This document shows, piece after piece, positions 20,664 through 31,270 of a stretch of 64,000 nt of DNA. Each line of letters starts with the position of its first letter. Positions within the stretch are counted from its first letter, which is position 1. A program made the position numbers and the translations under genes. The notes beneath the pieces are model-generated. The model saw only the letters and a program-made list of their open reading frames with translations. It searched no databases and was not told where the DNA came from. Source of the stretch: Perilla frutescens (taxonomy: Eukaryota; Streptophyta; Magnoliopsida; Lamiales; Lamiaceae); assembly GCA_026008535.1 (NCBI GenBank), contig BRKX01000014.1, forward strand, positions 48,366,506 through 48,430,505. The letters run 5' to 3'.

Positions 20664-23014
20664 ATGACGACGATTCGAAGGTTTTGCTGCAACGACCTCC
20701 TCCGATTCGCATCGGTGAACCTCGATCATCTAACAGAAACAGTTACCTCTCTCTCTCTCATCTTTTAATTTAACCGAATTTGTAAGATTTGCCATTATTG
20801 ATTTTGTTGGTTGTGAACTATAATTCGCAGTTCAACATGTCCTTCTATATGACCTATTTGGCGCGGTGGCCTGATTATTTCCACGTGGCTGAAGCTCCTG
20901 GAAATCGAGTTATGGGCTACAGTAAGTTCTGAATCGCAGTATATGCATGTCTTGATTGTGGTTCCGTTTGATGCATTACTCGGTATAATACTGTGTTTGC
21001 CCTAGCTTAATGTTCAATTTAGAGGGGTAAATTTGGTGTTTATGGACATTTGGTATGCTTCTATGCCATGTTGATTGTCGTGATTGTTTTTTTACTGGTA
21101 GCATAGGAAAAAAGTTGAAATTTCAGTTTGTTATTGCAAGAGTAGTTGATTGTTTGTGCTCGATTTTGAGTTCATGATGCCAATTCTTTGGGATTGCTAC
21201 CCTTTTGTTGGTTCTCGTGCTGCTATATAAGAGATACTATGTTACTGGTTTCTACAAGCTGAAGAAAATTGTGTCGATTGAGTCTCTATGAGGACACTGG
21301 GGATAGTTATACAGCTAGCGAAGTAGTGGAAACATTGGTGCCAACATATTGTGGGTGTGGATTCTTTACGCTCTTATCATCTTGAGTTTTAGGTTTGCTT
21401 TGATTTTGCCTTTCCCTTTAAAGTGTGAATTTAATGCTTGGATCATACAGTTATGGGAAAGGTTGAGGGGCAAGGAGAGTCATGGCATGGTCATGTCACC
21501 GCAGTAACTGTAGCTCCTGAATATCGGAGGCAACAATTGGCCAAGAAACTCATGAACCTACTTGAGGACATCAGCGACAAAATGTAAGATCACATACTTT
21601 CCAAACATGCAACTATCCATTCTTAGCACTTAAAGATACGAGTGGACGAGTGGTGACGATTTTGAAATCAAAGTAATTCAAGTTGAAAGAGTTTTAAGAT
21701 TTTGTTTAAAAAAAATAGGCACTTGATACTGTTTTTTAAAAGGTATTGAGGTCCTAAGATCTTTTCTGGAAGCTTATAAGACCATTTCTCAAAGAATTAA
21801 TCAAGCACCATCAAAGGATATTCTATAAGCTGCTGAACATATAAATAGTTTTTAAACTCGGCAAAAGCTCCATTGTTCCGAGAAAGTTAGAAAAATTAAA
21901 GGATTTAGTCTGCTAGAATGCTAAAAGTGTAATCTGACTGCAATTAAAAAAAAAAATCTCGTATTTTAGAGAGAATGTTCATATTTTTCTCTTTATCACA
22001 AGTTTTAATGCCCCAGATTCTTTTCTGTTGTCTCTTTTAGCTGTTCCATTTGTATTCTTCAAATTATGGTCTAGGGTATCTCTAGTGATGTCTTTTTCTT
22101 GTGCTCTTTTTTCCTTCATCCTTTTGGATATTCCTTAAATGTTTTTCTCAGTTTGACAATTACACTGTACCTTTTTATGTTGAACTTTTTGTCTCCTATT
22201 TCTCTGTTTTCTTTCATTTGTTCTTTGTCAGGGACTAAAAGAGTTTCACATATCGTTACTTGTATGAAACTAAAGCATAAAAATTGTGATACGAGCACTG
22301 AGACTTGCTCCATGGTTCCTAACTAATTAAGCCAACTTGTTATTGTTGAACCATGAGTGTCTATGCTTGTATTAGAGTTCCACTCATGAAAGTGGAACTT
22401 GTCTTTCTTGTAGTTGAGGTCTGCATGTGCTATCATTTGATGCTTTCTTGATTGCTTGTATGCATCCCAGTGTGAGTACTGAAATTTAACTCTCAATTCT
22501 CGTGCACTATATAGGTTGTTGTAAAAACCTTTTTTTGCATGTGAACATTAAATTGAATTGAACTTTTTTTGTGAAGTGACAAAGCTTATTTTGTGGATCT
22601 CTTTGTGAGAGCGTCAAATACACCTGCCATCAAGATGTATGAGAAGGTATGCCTCACTAATGTTTACGTTTTAAACATTAATGGTTCAAATATTTTGACG
22701 CATGAATTTAGCATGTAGATGATCATATTTCTATTTACACATGCAATAGTCATTTTTGGTGTTCTTTTTTTCAGCTTGACTATGTTGTTTATAGACGCGT
22801 ACTTCGTTATTACTCTGGAGAGGAGGACGGGTTAGGTGAGTTGCGGTGCATGGCTCTGAGATTGCAGATAGTTTTTGGCCCTTTTTGATCTGTGTGTATA
22901 TTTTCCTGTCTTTTATTTTCAGATATGAGGAAGGCTTTATCCAGAGATATGGAAAAGAAGTCTATTATTCCTCTCAAAAGGCCAATCACTCCAGATGAAC
23001 TGGAATATGATTAG
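20664..23014 (+). CDS. NAA20: N-alpha-acetyltransferase 20, NatB catalytic subunit
   Basis: Six exons: 20664-20741, 20831-20921, 21451-21583, 22577-22646, 22775-22835 and 22923-23014. All junctions are GT-AG and in phase, giving 174 residues, the family length. The start MTTIRRFCCNDLLRF is the conserved NAA20 N-terminus. The GNAT fold is clear: FNMSFYMTYLARWP, the acetyl-CoA loop in VTAVTVAPEYRRQQLAKKLM (the RRxxLA form of R/Q-x-x-G/A), and FVDLFVRASNTPAIKMYEKL. The C-terminus is acidic/basic (KRPITPDELEYD). With NAA25 it forms NatB, which acetylates cytosolic proteins starting Met-Asp, Met-Glu, Met-Asn or Met-Gln as they leave the ribosome. It lies head-to-head with PRP18 across 5.4 kb. No defects are seen. 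Confidence 0.96.
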
Positions 23015-25829
23015 TTCTGAATTTAGGACCACATCGTCGGTCAGGCACACAAAGCACTAGAAATTTGTATGATTTGGAATTTAGAATTTTTACGGTACAA
23101 AATGAGTTTTAATCCTATAGACGCATGCCATTTGTTTCATATAATGAATCCGTTGTTGCTGCTTGCCTCTGCTTTGCTAAGAGATCCAAAATTTAAACTT
23201 TATATTGTCATGTTATACAGCATGCCTACCCGCTTTGCATAAATTGTTGAATATTCTTATGCAGATATATACCGTAGACCCAAATATTAATGTACTAAGA
23301 AAAATGGAACAGAAAATCCGAAGTTTAATCCGTCATAACTTGTATCTCAGGATTCACTGTCCTGGAAATCTAATCTATTTTTTGGAACAATACTTTGTCT
23401 ATGTGAGAGTTGATAGCACCTGCATCACAGTAGGCAGCGTAATAGAAACTTCTAGCAATAGTGAAAAAGCTTTGCTTGGTAAGAGAATCCAGATCTTCTG
23501 AGGATTTGGTGAAAACTAGTTTCACCAGGTCTTGCATGCCTGCTCCTATTTGGAAAGTCGTACCGATTACCAAGTCAGTTATGCACCCTCGGGCATCATG
23601 CATCTGCTTGGATGGGGATGTATTATGTCAGTGAAATTGCCGAGAGGAAATTGTTGAGTAATTTGAAGTGCAATATCTATTTTGCTCTCTAACCTTTCGA
23701 TTCTGGAATAGGCAAAGTTGGTGGCAGACTTTGCAGGTCGCCTCCAAAAGCTGGTTATATTTTGGATGGGAAAACGATGATTCATCCAATCCGGAGCTCA
23801 AATGTATAGTCTGCAGAAGTAGCCGTGCTTCTGCTTCCCCCAGGTCACTCCCTTCTTCCCATGTCTTCAGCCACTTTTGCCACTGAATAATATTATGTAG
23901 GGTATAAATGAGTTGAGGAAATTTCTATATTAAATTTAGGTTATGACATAGATTTTATTGAGTTACCTCATTATTTCGGATGAGAACTGACTCACAGTGT
24001 CTGCCTTCTGTTACCAGTATTTCGGATGAGAACTGACTCACAGTGTTGATTAGAATATCTACCAATCTTGTTTTATATCTGTCAATTGATATGCATTTCT
24101 GTCATTTTGAAACCATTCTTGAAAATTCATATATATATATATATATATATATTATGTATTATCTGTTGAGATTAATTTGAGAGACATGTTCCCACCTCCT
24201 TCCATTTTCATCCTTGAGTACGCTGCTGGATTCAAATTCATCACCAAACTCACCCTTTTGTTCATTACAAAGTTGGTTCGCGATTGTCTCTACTAAAATC
24301 GCGTTTTTGCCCAAGCTAGCCGCTCTCTTGATTTTTCTGGCTCGAAAGCAGATGAGGCTGCTATGTAGTAAGCTAGGAGAAGCCTTCTTTCGCTCAACCC
24401 AAACTCCATGAGGTTACAATGTCCATACCATCTACAACCACAAAAAAAAATTAATAAAATACATCCCAGTATAATGTAGGAATTCACTAAATTTCAACTA
24501 GTCCAAAAATGTGTTACTTTTGAATGCTCTTCCACTCCAACTGATGCAGAGCCTGGCAATTTTTGTAGTCTAATTTTGCGAGCTCAAGGTAAGTGTCGCA
24601 GTTCACATATAACATCTTGTGGATGAAGAACGAGACGATTAGTATGCATACCGAATTTTCCAGTCCAATCTTTAAGTAAGCTGTTATCTTTAAACGATAC
24701 AAAGGAAGCAAATTACCTGTACAAGGTTTTCCCTATCCAAACATCATCATCACCGCCATATTGTTCCAAGAACAATCTTGCTTCGAGTCGAGGCAGACTG
24801 GCGTAGAATGGCACATCCAGTGCATATACCACCTATTGTATCCCATTCCCAGCTTTTGAAGATTAGGAAATAGGCATTCAAATTCGATTCTAAGACGAGT
24901 TTTAATTGATTTGTGCGCTATTTCAATTTCATGATTTATTTATGCTATACATGCAGTGATATTACTGTGTACGTGCATTGATGATATGAAATACCAGCGG
25001 GAAGAGAATCTGGACCTCGCCTGGAAGGTCTTTGGTAATGATCCATTTGTCTACTATTGCATTATCAAGTCTTTTTTGATGCAAGAATTTGGCTGTGGTT
25101 TCTTGCATCGGCAAGTAAATTTTCTCCATTGAACATGGTTTGAGATGCCCTATACAAGTTGTACATTCCCTTGAAAACAACAGAATTCTCCACCTTTCTC
25201 AAATTGTTTGAAACCATCTGCATAAATAGTGTAAAACTAAAAATTACTTTGATTTTTTCTTAAGAGTTTAATTCAAGATTGCATGCTACAAAAATTGAGA
25301 CATTTGTTTTTAAGCTTAATTTTTAGAGTCACAAACTTAAAAGTGATGGTTTTCAAGTCAATTTCTATGTGAAGCTACTAAAATACCCTCAGTTAAAGAT
25401 TAAATTAAAAACGAGAAGATTACGGGTATTTTTGTGCACCCACATAAAACAAATATATTTATAAGTTTGTGACTATATTTTTAGCACTACTGTATATTAT
25501 ATTCCAATACCAAGGAATGTACTGATTATATTATTCCATAATAATTAATATTAACCAAACATTGAATTAAAATACTAGACTCTTCGTAGTAGAGAAATTT
25601 TGTGGGACAAAAAAGTAGCATGTACCTATTGCAACATCGTAACCGTGCAACCTTAAAAGCCTGAATCCCAATGCAGTGTCATCAACATCCTCAACATTGA
25701 TGTTTCTTGCCCACCCAATTCCTTCATTTGTCCAAAATCTGAAATATCTCAATCAAATTTAATTTAACAACCGGATATATGATATAGCCAATGATTAATA
25801 TATCCATAATTTTTGAATAAATATTACAG

Positions 25830-26205
25830 GAGAACTGTCGATTAAAGACCTGAAAGATGGGTAATCTATCAACTCAAAGCTCGAAAAATTGGTAAAGATG
25901 AAAACTCTTAATCCAGGACCCGAAAGATGAAAATTATCAATCCAGGACCTCAAAAATCAAGGAACTTGATTTTTTATTTTATTTTAATTTTAACAGCTTC
26001 TTTACTATATTAATAGATAATTAATAAAATATTTTTCATTGATAATTAATATAAAAAACAAAAAAAAAAATTCAAAATTCGTGATTTTTTAGGTCCGGAT
26101 TGACAATTTTCATCTTCCGGGTCCTGGATTGATAGTTTTTATCGTTCAGACCCCGAATCGATTTACGGATTACCCATCTTTCAGATTCTGAATCGATAAT
26201 TTTTC
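25830..26205. mobile_element. Inverted-repeat MITE in the diterpene synthase pseudogene
   Basis: Left arm sequences such as GACCTGAAAGATGGGTAATC and CCAGGACCCGAAAGATGAAA recur inverted on the right (GATTACCCATCTTTCAG, TTTCATCTTCCGGGTCCTGG shifted by small changes). The arms are about 130 bp with an AT-rich spacer of about 110 bp. The ends are approximate. Confidence 0.7.
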
Positions 26206-26408
26206 CATTATTACATCGCGCGCACATACATGTAAACATACTTCACACACTCATCAATTTCAATATGAAAATATCGAGAAATCCCTAGCCTCTGCAGGTG
26301 GTCTACGCACCAGAGATGCTCAAACATGTCGACAGGGTACGTGCCCGGAATTAAATTAAATTAAAACATATCATCATTAATCATTAATGATTTACTTCAA
26401 TTTATATA

Positions 26409-26650
26409 CTTTCTCCGTCCCAATTATATAGTCGCATTTCTTCTGGCACGTAGATTAAAAATATTTATGAAAACAAGATATTAAAGGTAAATTTTCAATA
26501 ACACCCTTATTGAATATTTATGACTTTCAACTTTTAAGTTGTTATTTTTTTTTAATTTTTAAGATTCAACAAGAATTTATTTGTACATCACTATGAAAAT
26601 TAATAATACTTATAGTAATGAGACTATATAATTAGGACACTTCAAAATAG
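26409..26650. mobile_element. Stowaway-like MITE disrupting a pseudogene exon
   Basis: The ends are inverted copies (GTCCCAATTATATAGTC on the left, GACTATATAATTAGGAC on the right) next to TA. The right end abuts the coding stretch of the first diterpene synthase piece and supplies its stop codon. The ends are degenerate. Confidence 0.65.
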
Positions 26651-26842
26651 TATGTTTCGCAGTTTCAAATCTCTCTTTGCAGCAATGTTCTTCATGTATG
26701 GAGATTCGTCTGGGATTTCCCGTCCTAATCTTTTGGCTATTTGAATGAGGGATGGAAATGCGACTTCGAACGCCACCGGCATCATCTCCTCATCTTCCTT
26801 CTCAAGTTCTCTATATTCTCTCATGAATCTCATCCCTGTCAT

Positions 26843-27540
26843 GCATATGAATTAAATGAATCTTACATTTGAAAAAGATTTTAGGAACGAGTGAATCCTA
26901 GATGTTGATGCGTGGGTTTGTGCACTACGTTCGATAATTTTTTTTAAATGAATATATAGTCAGCCCTAAAATTAAACTGAATTGATTTAATTTGTTTATC
27001 CGGCATCTTGTGGAGTGCACTCACCGGACGCTAACACATGGGTTCATGCACCGCGCTCAATATTTAGTTTTTCTTTTTAAAATTAATATATACCCTGAAA
27101 TAGAATTAGTGAACTCTAAAATTAAATTGAATTAATTTAAGTTTTTATTCAACGTCTCGCGCAACGCACTCAATACAAAATAATGATTTAAAAAAAATGA
27201 AAAGAAAAAAAAGCAAAAAAAATAAATGGCAGCACGACCTAGCCATTTTTGAGATCCGTTAAATTGCCTAACACAAGTTTTTATCAATACCCTATAAGCT
27301 AGGAGATTAAGTTTATCGAAGACTCATGATCAAGTTTTGTATTCGAAAAATCCACCACTCCACGCAAAAATTCCAACTTGAAGAGCGAAATGTAATAATT
27401 TTAATTTTGGGGGGCGAAAAATTATATTACAATACAAATAATATTAAAATTTATATAATAAATTATATATACATATATATAAAAAAATAAAATTTGAGGG
27501 GGCGCCCACCAGGCCCTAGATCTGTCCCTGACTCCGTGAC
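26843..27540. other. AT-rich intergenic DNA
   Basis: No supported gene. Two similar passages (near 26920 and 27045, CGCGCTCAAT-like with TTAATTTAAGTT) suggest an old duplication. Confidence 0.35.

Positions 27541-27541
<1 letters not shown>

Positions 27542-27588
<47 letters not shown>
27542..27588. repeat. (TA)n microsatellite at MULE left end
   Basis: About 45 bp of TA repeat, directly abutting the MULE terminal repeat. A matching TA run follows the right end at 31246-31270. Confidence 0.9.
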
Positions 27589-27591
<3 letters not shown>

Positions 27592-28199
27592 GGTGGATCA
27601 AATGAGAACCTATACCCCATGTGGGAACTAGGAACTAATCTTGGCCATCAATTCCCTTAATTTGGATGGCGAAGATCAGCTTTTGTTTGCCTTGGTAATT
27701 TTAATATTTATGGTAAGTTTAAGTTGTCTGAGAGTATAAGTGTAATTTAGTAATTATCATGTTTCCTTATTAGATTTGCATTATATTTTCTCTCACGATT
27801 TCGATCACAATTTCTTCCCCTCATGAACGTTGCGAATCATTCCTGCTCATGGCTTCGGCATCGTTTCTCTCATAATCAGCTGCATTTTTTTTTTCAATTT
27901 CTCATTTTTTCAACGCTGCAAATATCGGTGGAGCTCAGATTATCAGATCAATTTTATCGGTGGAGCTCTTATTATCCAATTACTTTTCAGTTCATTGTTT
28001 TCGGAATAACGGTGGAGATTCAGAGTTGGATTCAATTTTCTATGGAGACTCCAAGTATTTCCAGAGATGTTTAGTCGATTTTATTTTTTGCTCTATTTTC
28101 TACGAGTTATAAATCTGATTTCATTGAGTTTGATTTTTTTTTTTATGTGATTCGATTTTTTTTTGTGTTTGAGATTGATTTTTTAAACAATACACTTTG

Positions 28200-28550
28200 A
28201 TTTTATCGTGTGTTTGATTTTTTTTTCTTCAGCATGATATTTCTGAATTTTATCATTGTAGCATGGTTACATGTTTTATCATAACATGTATGAATATTAA
28301 TTTTAGCATGCTAACATGTTTGATCGTAGCATGTTTGAAGATATATTGTAGCATGATTGTGGTATGACATATGTGATTTTTATGTATTTCTGATTTTATC
28401 GTGTGTTTGATTTTTTTTTCTTCAGCATAAGATTGAATTTTATCATTGTAGCATGATCACATGTTTCATCATAGCATGTATGAATATTAATTTTAGCATG
28501 CTAACATGTTTGATCGTAGCATGTTTGAAGATATATTGTAGCATGATTGA
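28200..28550 (+). repeat. Tandem duplication, about 190-bp unit, in the MULE
   Basis: 28200-28375 and 28392-28550 are near-identical (GATTTTATCGTGTGTTTGAT to GAAGATATATTGTAGCATGA in both). The spelling TAGCATG recurs many times within each unit. Confidence 0.8.
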
Positions 28551-28746
28551 GCAGTTTTATAGTTCATCTACTCCCGCTGAAGTCGATGTGCATCCTCCCA
28601 TTCAAGTTAAAACTAAAGGTAGCTGCAGTCAGTTGAAACTAAGGAAAGAGGCCATAGCTGAGAAGAAGAAAAACCCCCTGAGAATGTGTAGCAGGTGCCA
28701 TCAAATGTCTGACCATGATGCAAGGAATTGCAAAGCAGTCATATAA
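28546..28746 (+). pseudogene. MULE/FAR1-type CCHC zinc-finger fragment
   Basis: The 3' part of an ORF open from 28453; coding-like sequence begins near 28546, and the upstream part is tandem-repeat DNA. Its last 16 residues include CSRCHQMSDHDARNC, a CX2CX4HX4C knuckle typical of the C-terminus of Mutator-type transposases and FAR1-related proteins. The DDE transposase core is not present nearby. Confidence 0.6.
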
Positions 28747-29377
28747 GCATAGTTCAATTTTTTTTTTCGTTTCTTTTAACATACTATTGGATATTACGAT
28801 AAACAGAAATATGTTGATACCATATGAGAATAAAATAGTTAAGATGTTTCATTTTTATTTTAGCATTACAGTTATACTAGTATTAGCATAATCGTTGGGT
28901 GGATGTTAGCATAATAATGTGATTTTTGCAGCAAGCAATGTCTTGCAATATTATATATTAACATTTTATTTGTCTGGTTTATGTTATCATGATAATAGGG
29001 TTGCGTTGTTATGGTGACAGTATTATGTTGTTATGGTAACAGAAATTCGTATCTTTGATTTGTGTTAACATAATAATAGCATTGTGTTGTTACAATAATA
29101 GCATTGTATTGGAATGATAATAGCATACAGGGTCACACGTAATAGCAGATTGTATCTATATTTATCTAATATGTTATTCACAACAATATACCAAATACAT
29201 ACAAAACTTCATCATATAAACACAATATTTAGCAAAAGAAACCCATATATACGATTGATTCATTACAAAAACGTTAGTACATGAACATTCATAGTAATCA
29301 TGTGTTCATCAACAACAACAAAAAAAACATATGTCATTGTATCAGTCATACAAAAGGTCATAACAGAACATCAGTAA

Positions 29378-30045
29378 TTAGTCTTTGATATTCAGAATCA
29401 TTGAATCAACATCGATCATCCCATTCTCACATGACAATCTGTAATGTAGGTTAGCCTCAGCATTGATTCGTTCCCTTAAGACATTCATCTCTGCATTTAG
29501 AATCGCTGCAACATACTTTGCCCTCAGATATTTTATCTGTCTTGCATTATCAATCTTGAGGCCACAATCCCACTTCTTCAAGTAGTAACCCTTATAGGTC
29601 TCCATATGCCTCATGACGAATGCTCCACAGTCAATCATGTTTGTTTCATTTCGCCATGGCATCTTCACCCTTTCAGTAGCTTTGAATTCATTTGACATTT
29701 TTGTTGTTTTTTTTTCCCTGCCCTGTAGTTCTTAGGAAACCTGTGAAAAAACTAACCTGTGTTTTTTTGAAAATGTTAGTATTTTTCTAAAATATATTTA
29801 ACATGAACACAAATTTTCAATTGACTATTTCTTTGCACTTACCATCAAACTTGGGATTTCACCATACTTCACGTGCAGTTCCTTATCATCCATTGCCGAG
29901 GAGTTGTCAATGATCTCTCTACTTTGTACTTTCGCAGATCAAAGGTCATTAGGTAGAAGTGATTTTGACTGTATACTGGGAATAAATACTAGACAAAAAG
30001 ATTTTTAATGTCATTTTTTTTTGCATAGAAATATGTTATATATCA
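29378..30045 (-). pseudogene. Ulp1-like (C48) cysteine protease fragment
   Basis: Minus-strand pieces carry the three catalytic regions in order. A His motif (NHFYLMTFDLRKYKVE) lies near 29995-29950, the Asp motif (IIDNSS) near 29930, and the Cys motif (MIDCGAFVMRHMETY) in the open frame 29698-29378. A GT-like donor follows KYGEIPSLM near 29842. A frameshift falls between the His and Asp segments. Live Ulp1 proteases remove SUMO from proteins, but MULE-borne copies have no proven role. The N-terminal part is absent. Confidence 0.65.
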
Positions 30046-30103
30046 ATGTGAGATTACCAACTCAATGTCGTTTGGCTTCAATTCTTGAAAGCTTTGAATC
30101 TCC

Positions 30104-30612
30104 ATCAGTATGCTAGTATGCGTACACAATAATTCTAAAATCAGGAGATATTTGGTGTTAGAAACAAATACCAAAAAAGTCAGCAGAACCACTACTTAAC
30201 TATCAAACTAGCTCAATCGTTTCAGCATTATTACTAGCATACGCACGCAATGTATTTATCTTACTGTATAATAACGATGCAATAACGAAATATTGCCTAT
30301 GTAACACTTCAAACTATAGTTCATAATAAACTATAGTTCAGAATAAAGCCAAAAGCATGCTCATATGTTTTCAAGCATATTGAGTGCTAAAATCTAACAC
30401 ATCAGTATGCTAGTATGTGTACTAAATAGTGCTAAAATCAGGAGATATTTGGTGTTAGAAACAAATACAAAAAACAGTCAGCAGAACCACCACTTAACTA
30501 TCAAACTAGCTCAATCGTTTCAGCATTATTGCTAGCATACGCACGCAATGTATTTATCTTACTGTATAATAACGATGCAATAACGAAATATTGCCTATGT
30601 AACACTTCAAAT
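30104..30612. repeat. Tandem duplication, about 300-bp period, in the MULE
   Basis: 30104-30312 and 30402-30612 are nearly identical (GGAGATATTTGGTGTTAGAA to ATTGCCTATGTAACACTTCA). The spacer between them is unrelated. Confidence 0.85.
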
Positions 30613-30852
30613 CTAACAAAATCATTGCTAACAGTAGATATTTCATCGTGCTATTGTACATTTTTCCAGTCACGCTTGGATTTATGTAAACCTAATTTTT
30701 TTTTGAAACACCTATATTTCATAATATTCAAATGTTTTAGATTCTTCACATAAAATTAAACATGTTTTATGAATTCGAAGCTAAATCATATTTTGCAGTT
30801 GAAGGTTTAAAATATCTATCGATTTGTAAAAATTTCAATGGCAAAATTAACG

Positions 30853-31044
30853 TTACCTTGCTTTTTCTTCAACGTCAGTCGAGATTTCTTGTCTGCCATT
30901 AGGTATCTGGTTGATTTTGTTGTGGATTTCAACAAGCTTTTGCCAATAATGGAGATTTATCATCGATGAACAAGAGATTTGATCGCAATTTTTGATGAGT
31001 TCTTCGATGGAGTTGGCGTCAGTTTTTGCATGAAGAAGTTGCAT
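30853..31044 (-). CDS. Short ORF near MULE right terminus
   Basis: 63 codons (MQLLHAKTDANSIEELIKNC onwards). It looks like a helical 5' exon, possibly of the Ulp1-like gene, but I recognise no domain. A GT donor (GGTAACG) follows near 30856. Confidence 0.25.
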   Translation of the reverse strand: MQLLHAKTDANSIEELIKNCDQISCSSMINLHYWQKLVEIHNKINQIPNGRQEISTDVEEKAR

Positions 31045-31237
31045 AAGAGTAATTTCGAAAAGACTGAATTATGTGAAGTTCCGATTATGCCCTTATGTGT
31101 TTGGCGGTATCAAAAACTTCTACTTAATTACAGTTTTGCCACCGCATTAAGTATGAAATCTCAACCGTTGATTTGATCTGTTCTAGTGGTGGGGATGGGT
31201 TCCTAATTCCCACATGGGGATTGGTTCCCATGTGAAC

Positions 31238-31270
<33 letters not shown>

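Larger units (their letters stand above)
23370..26842 (-). pseudogene. Class II diterpene synthase (copalyl diphosphate synthase-like) pseudogene
   Basis: Pieces in order: 26842-26651 (FMREYRELEKEDEEMMPVAF), 26345-26217 (YPVDMFEHLWCVDHLQRLG), 25738-25626 with the class II DXDD acid motif as DVDDTA, 25217-25016 (DKWIITKDLPGEV), 24832-24717 (LPRLEARLFLEQYGGDDDVW), 24615-24518, 24431-about 24199 and 23882-23370 (TIARSFYYAAYCDAG, stop). Several keep clean splice sites. Live relatives cyclise geranylgeranyl diphosphate to copalyl-type diphosphates in plastids, for gibberellins or defence diterpenes. This copy is dead: the transit peptide and N-terminal exons are missing, a MITE cuts the first piece just after KRDLKLRN, the exon between the first two pieces is gone, 25217-25016 has at least two frameshifts with in-frame stops, and the last exon is disrupted near 23630. 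It lies tail-to-tail with NAA20. Confidence 0.88.
27588..31245. mobile_element. MULE with FAR1-like and Ulp1-like fragments, inserted in (TA)n
   Basis: The terminal inverted repeats are about 70 bp. The left end reads AGAGGGTGGATCAAATGAGA with CCCCATGTGGGAACTAGGAA; the inverse of the right end reads AGGGTAGGGTTCACATGGGA with CCCCATGTGGGAATTAGGAA. A third copy of this terminus lies at 63929. Both ends abut TA repeats, so the target duplication is hidden. Inside are a CCHC zinc-finger ORF on the plus strand (28453-28746), an Ulp1-like protease on the minus strand (30045-29378), and two tandem duplications. The combination of transposase-derived zinc finger and Ulp1 protease is known from plant KI/Kaonashi-type MULEs. 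The transposase core is missing here. Confidence 0.75.

Noticed and set aside
23205..23501. 98-codon plus-strand ORF downstream of NAA20
   Set aside because: It covers NAA20 3' flank and the antisense of the diterpene synthase last exon.
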